From Spirometra erinaceieuropaei (lineage: Eukaryota; Platyhelminthes; Cestoda; Diphyllobothriidea; Diphyllobothriidae): a DNA stretch of 64,000 nt. Within the stretch, counting starts at the first letter, position 1; each line of letters opens with the position of its first letter. Where the stretch lies: assembly GCA_902702965.1 (NCBI GenBank), contig CACRXP010000314.1, positions 304,370 to 368,369 of the forward strand, given 5' to 3'. Shown one piece after another: positions 32,083 to 43,007 of the stretch. Under the pieces are notes generated by a model that did no database searches, had not been told where the DNA came from, and saw only the letters and a list, made by a program, of their open reading frames with translations. Both the position numbers and the translations under genes were made by a program.

Positions 32083-32330
32083 AGTCATACGGGCAAATGA
32101 CTTGGAACTCGCATTAACGAACATAATCTGCGTATTCAAAGAGGTGACCCGTTGTCTCTCGTGTTTGCGTACGCACTTGGATGTGATTACTGTTTTAATT
32201 TGAACGGTACTGAAGTGATCGCCACAGCTAGCGCCATAAAAACACGGGAATACCTGGGAGCTTGGTACTCCGATGCGTAGAGCGCCAACCGCCATCTCGA
32301 CCTAGACGTCCCCTTCGAGAGTCTAACATT
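32083..32330 (+). pseudogene. Penelope-like element PLE-C, nuclease C-terminal half
   Basis: In one frame, with two stops: LGTRINEHNLRIQRGDPLSL, VFAYALGCDYCFNLNGTEVI, ATASAIKTREYLGAWYSDA and SANRHLDLD. This is the part of a PLE GIY-YIG domain that follows YVG (R...EH, then the H of GH, then R..LE/AW). It resembles PLE-B at its very end but is distinct in the middle, so I treat it as a fourth type. The GIY core upstream is not preserved. Confidence 0.75.
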
Positions 32331-32929
32331 ACGACTCACCGACTGACACCCATCGTAAAAACAACAGCCCTGCTATGCAGAATCTCACCGACATGACATT
32401 CCCCTTCCCGGACACGGCGAGTCACAAAGTAAACCCGCAATACCTCTCGTCGATTCCGGCCCACATCACAACACAGTGCACACCCCTCCCCTCCAAACGA
32501 AAGTGCGACAATCCAATCTCTCACTGTTCATTCCGTCTGATGACAGATTGGTGTATCCAGCTTGAAAATTCTCAACTATAACTCTGTTCCTCTGACTAAC
32601 CTCGTCTTATTATACCATCACTGAATTCATACTACCTTAATTTTCCAAAATATATATGTATTTGAAAAAATAAGTTCATTGAGAAAGCAGACGAACATCA
32701 TTTTGTAACTTCTCAACACTGACTTACTAGGTCGTTGTCAGACGACAGCAAATGTGGAAACCAGTTAAATTTTCAAACGTACCTGAGCAATCGGTACTGC
32801 TTAGTCATTCCTGCCAATAAGCCACCGCTGTTGGCTGATATCTCGCTAGGACTGACTGTCACCTTTTCCACTTTCCCTTAACATTGTTGCGCATGGAGCC
32901 TAGTTCGATGTGCCGATCAATGCATGACC
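32331..32929. other. Unassigned stretch
   Basis: Nothing recognised. It may contain the 3' tail of PLE-D3, which ends near here. Confidence 0.35.
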
Positions 32930-34117
32930 TTCAGCAATTTCCAGCCTTTCTTAGATTAACAGACATCAACAGTGCGTGTTTTGTCACAGGCAAATTTGTG
33001 TCCAGTCTTCAGCGTAGGCACGGCTAATTGATGTTCCTGCATGCTTGTAGAGTTAGGCTTTCCAACTTGACCATAGTATACCGCGTTGTAAGTGTCGCAC
33101 GGAATTATGTAGCCGACTTCCTTCTTACCTAACTAACCAGTACTATTATTAGGATACACAAACTAGTTTCGTGATGTAGTCATCTGTTTGTAGGCCACTT
33201 GGATTTTGTGCTTCCCCAGATGTCCTTCAACGAGTTTGGACACATTATTAGTGTACGAAAGTGATCGCCAATTTTTTGGTTTGGGCGCCTGACCGGAACA
33301 ATCAAGTTCCTTGTCTTCTTCTTTTAACTCATATCGTCTCATGCATCGACGTACAAAGTCTCTGGGGTGGGTCATTTGTGAGACCTTTTGCAGAAATAAT
33401 TAAGTTTTATTTAGTGGCCTTAGTTGTAATAGCAGTGCGTTTTTGTTCGACCAAGTAGGCCGTTAACAGCACTCCATTTGTTAGAGATAGGGTGATTTAT
33501 CTTGTAATGTAGAATAACATCTGCATAAGTTTCTTTGCGGGAAACTGATGTGTGAAATGTCCCTTCAGTCTTTCTCTGTAGGAGGACATCAAGGAATGGG
33601 AGTTTGCTGTCAGCTTCATTTCCAAGCATAAATGTGATGCTTGGTAGTGTTGATTTAATCACTCTGAAAAGCATTTCTAGTTAATCCCCTTTAACGACAA
33701 CAAGATTATCATCTACCTCGCGCACGCATGACTTGAGTTTAGGTGATTGTAGACCGTAACTTCTGACTTTTGAACCCTGACTTCAGAAGGAAAACCAGAG
33801 CTGGGTGACCCCACAAGGGTTCCCTTCAGTTGTTGTGTAGTATTCTGTGTGAATAAAAAGTTCGTATCCAGACAAAAGTCCAAGAATTCAAACCAAACAG
33901 AGGTAACAATAGGGAGAGGGCCCCCAAATAACCGTTGCCTAGAAATAATACCTACTATATCCATTTCAGTAGGTTATAGCCCTGAATATTTGTTGTTTCA
34001 TCCGACCTCAGTTTCATCTGACCTGCAGACACAGGAACATTTGTGTCGTAGGACTGAATACGTTCTTCCGTACAATGCGTTACTAAATAAAGTGGTTTAG
34101 ACGTGCGTCCCCAAAAC

Positions 34118-34270
34118 GGGTCACGTGATAGATGCGTTGGACCAACACGGGGGCCATATTGGATTCTGGCGGCGTTGCCAGCTATGCGCACCATAGCAAA
34201 TGCCAACATTCGTGTTGCGGTGGCTGGCGCAGTTGCTGGTTCATGTCACGCTATTTGGGATCCCTGCTGC
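34118..34270 (+). repeat. Dispersed short repeat R4, copy 2
   Basis: GATGCGTTGGACCAACACGG followed by GGGCCATATTGGATTCTGGC. Related to 7722-7870 and 63888-64000. It lies inside the PLE-D3 span. Confidence 0.55.
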
Positions 34271-34724
34271 CTCCCCACTTTTGTCGCTGGTTAAAATCCT
34301 GGTAATGTGGTCACTTCGGGGTCAAAAATAGTCGGAAATGGTGTGGTCGAAAAACTGAGGTTCCCAAGTCAGAAGTCAGGCAAGACGGGTTGGGTTGGAT
34401 AACTTTTACTGCTAAGGAAGTGCGTACACAAAGCTCTGCAAGTAGTCACCGCAAGCGGGCTGTCCAGGCAAGCTGTGTTGTGTGTCCGCAGTCGAGGGGC
34501 TCAGATCTAGCTCGTGAGTCCGCCTTTCGTTATCCCAGCGTCCGCCAGCCAATCAGGGGGTGGACAGCGTTGATTGGTTTCGAGCACACTCGGGACTAGT
34601 GACAAGCCTCGCGCGTCCCAGCAGCGGATCGATAAGGAGTGTAAGGCGGACGGGAAGGCAGCGGGACAAAGGCGGAGGGCAAGGAGACACGAACTGCCAC
34701 GTGTTTGTTGTGGATCAGGGGTGT

Positions 34725-34860
34725 GGTGGCACGTCTAGGTGCGGCTCTGGCCGCGCCAGCCACCTGGGCCCTCTGCCGTCTCCGATCTTCTTGACTACAT
34801 CTTGACATCGAGCGGGGTAGATGCTGCGTAAGTATACTCCAATTATAAATTAATTCGCGC
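34725..34860 (-). repeat. Dispersed repeat family R3, copy
   Basis: The reverse complement shares GCAGCATCTACCCCGCTC and AAGATCGGAGACGGCAGAGG with 27760-27895, and GGGGTAGATGCTGCGTAAGT with 8308-8335. Confidence 0.5.
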
Positions 34861-35254
34861 GTAAGTCACCGTGTCTGCCTTCACCTTGGCTTGGCCACGA
34901 CAGTCGAGCTATCGATAGGGACGTGAAGAGAACGGTGACATCCAAGGATACCATTATCTCGCCCGCAACAATGTTTGATCCTCATCGTTTGTTCATAAAC
35001 TACGGAATTATCGACTGAGGTTTCATTATCCTTTGTCAATAGACGAGGTAATAGCAATTTTGCAATAGCCATAATTACAAAATGGCTATACTATCGGCCG
35101 CAGTGGTATTACAAATTTGTACAATTTAGCATTCTGTGGATCTTAGCGATGGTAGATTCAGTTTGTTTAAGGGATTTAAAATGCCACTCGACAGTTGTCT
35201 CTTCCCCTTGAGACACTTCTGCACTTCATCACTTCTGTTTTGATTGGGTTCATA

Positions 35255-35685
35255 GTAAAAGGCTTATTGGCTGATTTGTGAAGACGGCTAATAAGCCAGA
35301 AATGGCCATTCCAGTCTCCCTGGTCTTTATCGGTAATGCCATTTTTCCCATATCATGCGTCGTTGTGCGACTGCTGGTTGGCCTCGGGAGAGAGCCCGTA
35401 AGGCGCAACGGAACGAGTGAGTTCCGTATGAACGATCGGTGAACGCCCCCTACCATTGTATTTTCCCGATCGAAACCGAGAGGGCAACGGGCTCGTGGCC
35501 CGGTGGGTAGAAGAGTGGACTTCTAACTAACAGGTCGCGATTTCGAGCTTCGGGTGTCCCACACTTCGGGGTTGTGTATGACTGGCTGACGACGGCTAAT
35601 AAGCGAGAAATGGCCATTCCAGTCTCCCTTGTCTTTGTCGACAATGTCATTCTGGTTGATTTGTCTTGTAAAAAAACAGCATATT
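35255..35685 (+). repeat. tRNA-derived SINE, head-to-tail dimer inserted in PLE-D3
   Basis: 35270-35455 is the body and 3' block of one copy: AATAAGCCAGAAATGGCCAT, GTAAGGCGCAACGGAACGAG, GCCCCCTACCATTGTATTTT. It runs straight into a full head at 35480-35560 (GGCTCGTGGCCCGGTGGGTA, TCTAACTAACAGGTCGCG) and a second body to about 35685. Removing it would bring together the two halves of PLE-D3, so it is younger than that PLE. Confidence 0.8.
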
Positions 35686-36789
35686 TCATTGTAATTTGCC
35701 TTGGTCAAAATCGCAGTCAAGTGTTCACAGCGAGGAAAATAAGGTCATTAAAAGTTTTTAAGATCTTTAATGCATTCATTTCCTCGTGTGATAGTGCCGA
35801 AAAACAGTCTTGGTTCTTTAGGGCATGTGCGGTGTTAGTTCTGATTGTGTAGGGTTCACCGTTCGTAAGGTTTTCTGATGATATGGTAGACTCTAAGTTC
35901 GCAAGGAAATCTAAATAGTTCAGGTCTGAAGAATTTTATTTTATTCCCGTAGAAAGCGCATTCTCTTCGATGACAGATTTAGCACTTTCTTTGAACATTT
36001 CCGGTTTGATTAAATTCGCTGAGAAAGCGTTGCGAAATAGTGTAAAGTATTTGAAAACTTCTCAGCTTTTAAGTAAAATCCCGTTGACAGTCCACCCACT
36101 GGTGACAGATTCCGAGCTTTCCCCGTCCAACCCATCGGCAGTTCGGCTCAAGAGCGTCTTCCACCTTTCCATCGTCTTTGTTTGTATTCCCTCCATATAA
36201 GCAGCTGTCCAAATTTAAAGATCGGCATCCCAAAAAAAAAATAATTTGAAGATAGTAGGTTTTTTTGGCAAACGAAAGAACTTTATGAGTTAATTTCCGA
36301 AGTCAGTTACCCTTGACGTCGTCAGACTAGGGAAAATGTATAAAAACTATCGAAATTCCAAAAGTACCCAAAAAATAAATATCCCTTGGGGGATCCAGCC
36401 AGTAAACGTTCGCCGCATACATTATTGTGCATCGATTGGTTCTCTGCATGGGATTCTAAATCAGATATCCAGGGCAATGCAGTGGAAGGCCGTTTCCTGG
36501 CAGTAATCATGTTTTTTCCAATAGATTGAGGCGTTTATTGATAGCAAATAATGTCTGTTTTGACTGCGTTAATTGATCTAAGCCGGGTTTCCCACAGGTC
36601 TCTACATAGTGATGGAAGGAATGTATTTTTTGACAGTGAATACTACTGATCTCCCAAGTTTTTCTGGGCATGACCAATATAAAATTGACTAGTGGTTCAG
36701 ATCCGTAGCGTCTGATCAGCGAATGCACACGGAGAGCCACAGTCGCCTATCCAGGTTCTAAGTAATTGGATAAGGCAGAAATAATGAGA

Positions 36790-36870
36790 CTGCGGAGGGT
36801 TTATTATGTACAGAGCTCTGATTTGCCCTCTCAGACGGCAGTGGCCACTGGCCAAGTCAAGGCATATTCT
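36790..36870 (-). repeat. LTR-like dispersed repeat, short fragment (copy 3)
   Basis: GAGGGTTTATTATGTACAGA and CTCTCAGACGGCAGTGGCCA correspond to 3110-3170 of copy 1. Confidence 0.55.
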
Positions 36871-37014
36871 GAAGGTGTCAAACCGTGCCCCGGAAGAGAG
36901 TGAGGCCGTAGTGTCGACTTTGTTAAGTGTTTTGGGCGAGGTTCAGAAACGCGGACTCTTTTGTTCAGAAACGTATTACTTTGCTACTGATATTAATTTA
37001 AGTAGGTGCAATAT

Positions 37015-37150
37015 AGTTAATGCACTTAGGTGTAGGACTAGGGTTGGGAGTTAGGGCCTTAGGTGCAGGGCTAGGGTTCAGGTTAGGATTATGATCGGGA
37101 TTGGGGTTATGGTTTGAATTTAGTTTAGTTGTCAGTGTTCGGCTTGGGGT
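37015..37150 (+). repeat. Degenerate TTAGGG-type patch
   Basis: TTAGGTGTAGGACTAGGGTT, GGGCTAGGGTTCAGGTTAGG and GGATTGGGGTTATGG are telomere-like hexamers, more decayed than at 26664 and in the opposite strand sense. Confidence 0.65.
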
Positions 37151-38257
37151 TAACTTGGTTGCCTACGATTACCATCAGCGACAGTTTCCACAATTTCCTG
37201 TTACCGTTGGGAGTTATGCTTAGAGTTCGGTTTACGGTTTACGAGGTTTTCAACTGGCCTTCCGTTTCAGTTTTTGGAGGTCTGGTTTATTGCCAATTTT
37301 GCACCTACTATAGCGTCCCGTCTCCTCCTCGTTACGTACGTCTGATCGACGTTGTCCGGATCTGACACTTCGGCAGGTCCTGTACATGATTTATCAGCGT
37401 GGCCTCTTTCTAAGACGGGCGCGTTAGGACCTCCTTTGACGGAATCGTAGTCACTCGCCATAACTCATATAGTCACTGCTAGAGAAATGCGGAACGAGGC
37501 GAAAGTTTTTAACCCAAATTTATCAGTGAAAAAGGTAAGAGAGCGGAGGAGGCTGATAATGTAACCGAAGGGCGACCACTATGTATCGTCTGGGTGTCGA
37601 TGAGGTAATTGTTCGTGCGTCGTTTGAATGGGATTGACTTGGTTGTCGGTACCTCTGGCGTTTACCACTGTCACCATAGCTGTGGGATCGAAAACGAAAA
37701 CCTGAGTCAGAAAGTTGAAGTTAACCGCTCAGCCTTGATTAACCGGTCGTTATACTACTTCCTGCAACTTCCATCCATGGCTTCTGTCTGATTAGTCACC
37801 TACGTGGGCGGTTTATTTTCGATGGCCTTGACAAGTCAATCACCATTACCCCCACTAGACTTGGTTGTCATTGTTAACTTATGGGAATATTTGTACTGCG
37901 CGCCGCTTTCGCTGACATTTTAGTATTCACTAAAATAAAACTGTCACACTTACCTTTACCACACTCTTTTTTCTCCGCCAATCGTAATGATGATAGTCCG
38001 CCAGAGATGCCCATCTGTTATTACGGATTGCATGAAAGTTTTTGGCCCACTTGCTGTATGCAACATATCAAATATTCAAGGTAATAATTTCGAAAATTAT
38101 TAAGTGCTGGGGACGGTGGTAAGTGCTCGGAAAATTACTTTTCAGGGTTGGGGCATAAATTTCAATGAACATTTGAGACGAAGACAATCACCACCTGTGG
38201 GATAAGCACATAATGCTTTATCTAGGAAAAAATAATATCACTAGTAGTGTAATTTTA
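37151..38257. other. Unassigned stretch of 1.1 kb
   Basis: No gene or repeat recognised. Confidence 0.4.
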
Positions 38258-38532
38258 TATGACAGATGGTTATGCCGTACGCCCGACATAGGTACCAGCT
38301 AAAAGTGTCCCAGACACTTAACTCTATGTCCCACACTTACTAATTCAGAAATTATTACCCTGATTATTCCTTGGAGTTCATATACCAGAAACCGCTTAAA
38401 AAACGCTGGGGAATCCACCGAGGAGGTGAATCTTTCGCAGCTTCGTCCTGCAGCAGCAAAACATATGCCAAACAGGTGTCCGGGCTTTTAGCTGGTAACT
38501 ATGTCGGGAGTATGGTGTAACCATCTGTCATA
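38258..38532. mobile_element. MITE-like element with about 50-bp terminal inverted repeats
   Basis: The left end reads TATGACAGATGGTTATGCCG, and the right end is its reverse complement with few changes (CGGGAGTATGGTGTAACCAT then CTGTCATA). The similarity extends through CCCGACATAG.TACCAGCTAAAAG. TTA at 38255-38257 and 38533-38535 is consistent with a 3-bp target duplication, as made by PIF/Harbinger-type elements. It is 275 bases long with no coding capacity. Confidence 0.78.
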
Positions 38533-38619
38533 TTAAATATTATACACATTCAGTCGGATATGCAAACTTACTATTGTCAGCTCCTCGATTCGACGGGAGA
38601 ATCTCAGATTGAGTAAGGT

Positions 38620-38830
38620 CGACTCTCAGCTCGTAATTCCTTACCATAAACAATCAGACGCGCTTGAGGCTACCACAGCGCACGAAAAGATGTGGCTTGG
38701 AAGGTTACCAAATGACGACTCTGCTCAAAACACCAAGTCACTCCAGCGTGTGTTTGTGCGTTTAGTGGTCCACTGGTGAGATAGGAGCTAGACTTTTATG
38801 GCTCCTCTCTGATGTGGCTTCTTTGGCACT
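38620..38830 (-). repeat. R3-related direct repeat, copy 1
   Basis: Matches 39030-39235 in the same direction: ATTCCTTAC..TAAACA, GCTTGA.GCTACCAC, TGGCTTGGAAG, TGTTTGTG.G, GA(G/A)..AGACT.T.ATGGCTCC. The last block resembles the R3 family. Confidence 0.6.
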
Positions 38831-39029
38831 CTCACGTATATGAGATCCGATCTACCCAAACTCTTTGCGTACAATCTTAGCGCGTGCGTTTTGGGACAAG
38901 GTCATACGTGTGGCAGGTGATGACAGGTCGTCTGGCCTTGACAACTACCGCGCCCACTCCCCGAATAAGGAAACGGACCGGCTCAGACACTGCAGTGGTG
39001 ATGCAAAGGGGAAAAGGGGAGTGAGGCCG

Positions 39030-39370
39030 ACGACTTCAGTGCACATTCCTTACTTTAAACAGCCTGACACGCTTGATGCTACCACGGTGAACTAAAGGCC
39101 ATGGCTTGGAAGAATATCAACTGCCGAGAAAACTCGCAATTCGCAGCCATGAAAGCGTTTGTTTGTGTGAAGTGGCCGACTGATTGAGAGTCAGACTCTA
39201 ATGGCTCCCTTTTAATGTGGGGTCTATGTCCGGTTTTCAGCCTGCTAACCACCTGTTCACTCTTTCGCCCCCAGTCATCTTGACTGTGTCGTAAAAGCGG
39301 ACCCAGTTGGTGGGGGGAGTGCGGTAGATGCAGCGAAAATATACTAAGTGTAAGCCGTCGTCCATGGCCC
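39030..39370 (-). repeat. R3-related direct repeat, copy 2, with full R3 end
   Basis: See 38620-38830. This copy continues to GTGCGGTAGATGCAGCG (39327-39345), the R3 signature also present at 8308-8335 and 34815-34835. Confidence 0.6.
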
Positions 39371-41272
39371 CACCCTGCTGTGAAGCACACAGTGGATATC
39401 ATCGGGATTGGCGGTCAAACTGTCATGTGGGAGATGTGAAGAGAGAGAGTATAGCTGACACTGGCGAATCCATCCTCACGGCTGTTTAGCACATACCTCA
39501 CTATAATAAATTTGACTCACTTAAATTTACCGCGGCGTGCTATCAGTCGTGACTTGAAAGACCGATAATTCACGCGGTGACTCGGTCTTTCTCAACGCCG
39601 GGGGTCAGGTGACAACGTCTGTCATTCATGCAGTCTTTATGGTACCTCTCACCTAGGAGAATTACGGGCTTCAGGATGTAGCCTGGTACATACATACGTA
39701 GTGGGAACCAGGTCGTATGCAACGCTCGTAGACGGGTTAACTAGCATTGTCACCGGCTGTGCCCCCGCCCACCTTCAGCTATCTCAAGCCCGACTTGTCA
39801 TAGGAGCACGGAGAACGGACAAAAGTTTGAAACGAATACTGAGAAAGTCGACCTCACTAGGAATGATTTCATGTGCAAGTCGCCACTGCTGTGCATACCT
39901 TTTGGGACAGATGTGGATATCGCAGTTCACGATGGTCGAGTTCTTATCGTCTCCCCCCCTACCGAGTCCTTCCAAAATTGCACCCTACGCCTGAGTCCGT
40001 CGATGTGATAATGCGCTTGAGCAATTGCTTCCAGAAAATCGAACGGGTTTTCTGATGCGAAATTTTTCCTTGCAGGACGTTCTGGAAATCTAGGTCTGCT
40101 AGCCATGGTTTTAGACAAACCGCGCAGAATTCGTATTGTTAAGAAGAAAAGTGATTGTTAGGCACTGAACTGCGGGGATGTCAAACTTAGCGGCGATCAT
40201 GCTGCGCTCTCATTATCTTTCCGATGTTGGCTTCAGTGGTCGAATGTGCGTTCCGATAATTATTACAATGTTGGATAAACAAACGTGTACAGCGTTTGAA
40301 ATGACAGCGCGCCAGCGTCTGACTTTGGGATATCACGGACTGATAGGAACTAGTAAAGGGAGAATAGACATTTTTGCGCCGCTAATCGTTATTCGTAACA
40401 CGTATTGTGGGCGCTGTATCTTCTGTGGTGTAACCCACCTAGCCTTGGTAATGCAAGATTGGGTAGATCAGGAGAGCCGGACAGAAGTATGTCATTGTCG
40501 ATCTTCAAACACGTATGATCATTAATTCCAAGTGAAAGCACGAAGAACGACCCTTAGTGTCAGAACTTCCACTAGGAGAAAAGTGGAAGAAACCGGATAG
40601 TGAGTCAACAAAAAATCGCCAAACTTCTAGACCTGTTGAGAAGTAGGGTGTAAAGCTACGTATACTTTATATCAACAGACTTGTGACTTAGGCTTTTGGC
40701 TGGTACCTGTGCTCTAAGTATGGTATCACCTTACCCTTGAATAAAGTGAAGAATTTGCTTTCCCAGTTGGTTGCTACCATTATGGTCGGACGAATTTTTT
40801 TAACTGGAGCAACTCCTGAACTCGGTCGATGCGACTATCGGCTGCCAATACATCTGTTTTACTAGTGTCAGTTACGTTTACTCTACGTTGCTTCTGTTTT
40901 ACAGGATCCGTCGGTCGTAACCGTATTATAAATTTTGCACAGCAAATCCGATGGAACGAAAAATCGCCTCGAAAATGCCCGATTATTACAGCCGTGAAAT
41001 TTGATCCGAAAATGCACTTCCTTTTCGACTGAATAATGTACAAGCAGGTGGAAACCGTGAAAAATGATCCACTAACTTCTGAACTGCTAGTCTAGGCGGT
41101 CTTGCAACTACTAAAATCGGCTGTCTTCCAATGTTATGTACCAGAATTCTGGGGCTAGATATGCAGATGACGCCGAACCACCTTAAAATTTGACATCCAA
41201 AGAAGACGGTGCTGTCTTCCAAGATATAGCACTGATGAAAAGAGGGAAAGAGCAACGAAGTGATTCCCTTTG
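39371..41272. other. Unassigned stretch of 1.9 kb
   Basis: A 115-codon frame (40178-40525, +) and overlapping frames at 40780-41043 are not recognised. GGCTTTTGGCTGGTACCTGT at about 40692 resembles the terminal repeat of the MITE-like element at 38258-38532, suggesting one remnant end. Confidence 0.35.
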
Positions 41273-41498
41273 TGCAGCGAATGCTGCCTGAGCTGTCAGG
41301 ACATTATGCCACAAACGCGTGACAAGCAAACGATCAAGGTCACGGCCCTTGTTCACACTTTCTTTGTGCTAATTGACCACGCATCGGCCTACGACGATTC
41401 CCCTTGCCATATGCTCAGCCTTTTCCACAAGCCTCCTCACTTGAGCTGTCTCTCGTACTCATTACACGTCCTGTTTCTACTGTTGCGCATACATAACA
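41273..41498 (+). mobile_element. 5' LTR of Ty3/gypsy (CsRn1-like) element
   Basis: TGCAGCGAATGCTGCC ... GCATACATAACA, 226 bases, TG to CA. Matches the 3' LTR (45597-45829) and the two solo LTRs (12162-12397, 47456-47665). Flanking 5-mers of the full element (CTTTG before, GACAT after the 3' LTR) do not match, so no target duplication is evident. Confidence 0.9.
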
Positions 41499-41529
41499 CC
41501 GGCGACGCAGCCTAACGAACATGTCTTCA

Positions 41530-42350
41530 TCGTTGCCTACACTGTTACCTTTCTGACCAACGAACACCCAGAAAGCCTCAAATGACTCGTGGTTGCAATA
41601 AAGGAAGACATTTGAGGATAATATTGAACTACTCCCGATTTTGTCACCCCATAATTGTACTAGACGTCCCATCTAAGTTGAAGCTCGTCCGGACGAATCT
41701 CGGAGAGTTGGGACAACGATATTTCGATGCCCTCAATCTACAAAAGGCTATAGATCTCCAAACAGCCTTCTCAAAACTCGAGTCAGCGTGGGAAGGAAAA
41801 GACAACGTCTTTCTCAGTCGCTATCGGTTTGTCAAATGCGTCAAGAATCCAATCGATGTGTCAGTGATTTTATTACTAATCTGACTCTGGCCATCCAGGA
41901 CTGTGGGTCTAAAGAGGTCAAGGCAGACAACTTCGAGCACGCAATGCTCGTTCAACAGTTGATCATCGGTCTGCGCGATGAAAAAGCTCGGGAAAATCTC
42001 TTATCATAGAAGAGGGATTTGCCATGGGAGAAAGCCTGTGATATCGTTAGTCATCAGGAGCGCGTGCGGCAAAACTACCAGCAGCTGAATCAGTCAACCG
42101 ATGGAGTGATATCATCCTTGGAATCCTAAGTGACTGTCTCCCTGGTCAACGCTGCTCTGTCTTCATCTTGACAACAACCATCAGCTTCTCGAAACAACTA
42201 GCATTCTGCTGCCGTTGAGGTCAGCATCATATCTGTTGGTCAGACTGTAGACATTCGAAGACGGTATGCCAGTTTTTCAAGAAAGTCGGCCGCATCGAAC
42301 GAGTGTGTTTCTCCAAAAGACGCGCGAATACTAACACGCATGCGACCTAC
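41530..42350 (+). pseudogene. gag region of the Ty3/gypsy element
   Basis: Two overlapping frames give capsid-like sequence: YFDALNLQKAIDLQTAFSKL, then SDFITNLTLAIQDCGSKEVK and MLVQQLIIGLRDEKARENLL (the usual gag pattern LxxGLRDxxxRxxLL). After a stop, DCRHSKTVCQFFKKVGRIER VCFSK (about 42228-42340) looks like a decayed zinc knuckle of the CHCC kind known from CsRn1-type gag. Frameshifts and stops show it is not translated as one protein. Confidence 0.75.
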
Positions 42351-43007
42351 CCTAATCCAGCTGGGGATGGCGAGGCGATACTTCGAATGTTTTCGGCCAA
42401 CGCACCACTGCAATCGCCCTACACCATAACACATCGGGTTGATCACCATCCCGTGAAGTTCGGAATCGACACTGGCCTAGCTATAACTTTCATTAATGAG
42501 TCCTCTCTTCAGAAATTACTCTCCCTCCTTCCGGCGAGCTTAACATCCCGTAGCTACACTGGACAGGACGTAGAGGTTCGAGTGGTCTTTACATCCGAAG
42601 TCGAGCATAATGAAGAACTTCATTACTGGCAGGTTCATGTGGAGAGAGGAAACCAGCAACCAAATCTCTTCGGACGAATTTGGATTAAATGTGTGCCCTC
42701 TGTGCTATCCTGTGTACATCTAGTTGGTGTAAACTCGGCTCTAGATTTCATTTTGGTACATCACAAGGATATATTTCGTTACGATTCTGCTACCCACTAC
42801 CGCGGTCCACCTGTTAAGTTTCAGTTTCAGTCAGATTTCCGGCCCCGGTTCTTCAAAGCTCGTACAGTTCCCTATGCAGTCACACCGAAGCTCGAAGAAG
42901 AGCTGAATCGTCTACAGAAAGCGGATATTATCGAGCCCGTGCAGTATTCGGAGTGGGTGGTCCCAATAGTTCCTGTTCTTAAATCCGATGGTTCTGTGCA
43001 TATCTGA
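42303..43007 (+). pseudogene. pol, protease and start of reverse transcriptase
   Basis: 234-codon frame. HPVKFGIDTGLAITFINESS contains the aspartic protease active site D-T-G at about residue 55. The C-terminal part, EEELNRLQKADIIEPVQYSE and WVVPIVPVLKSDGSVHI, is the N-terminal finger region of a Ty3/gypsy RT. A TGA at 43005-43007 replaces the Cys of the usual ICGDYK. The first methionine is not the true start of pol. Confidence 0.85.

Larger units (their letters stand above)
32930..36745 (-). pseudogene. Penelope-like element PLE-D3, nearly complete but decayed and interrupted
   Basis: Read right to left on the minus strand. 36740-35690 has an N-terminal region ending SHEEMNALKILKTFNDLI. 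35220-34895 has the LRPIV motif, then MVSLDVTVLFTS (RT motif 3). 33990-33715 has FVWIRT/FLFTQNTTQQLKGTLVGS (motif 4). 33720-33420 has VDDNLVVVKGD (motif 5, usual VDDTFVIVK), STLPSITFMLGNEADSKLPF and LDVLLQRKTEGTFHTSVSRK. 33375-33163 has PRDFVRRCMRRYELKEEDKE and SYTNNVSKLVEGHLGKHK. 33125-32930 has VGYIIPCDTYNAVYYGQVGK and MQEHQLAV (GIY-YIG). Stops and frame changes are frequent. A SINE dimer (35255-35685) and R4/R3 repeats (34118-34860) break it. Confidence 0.8.
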
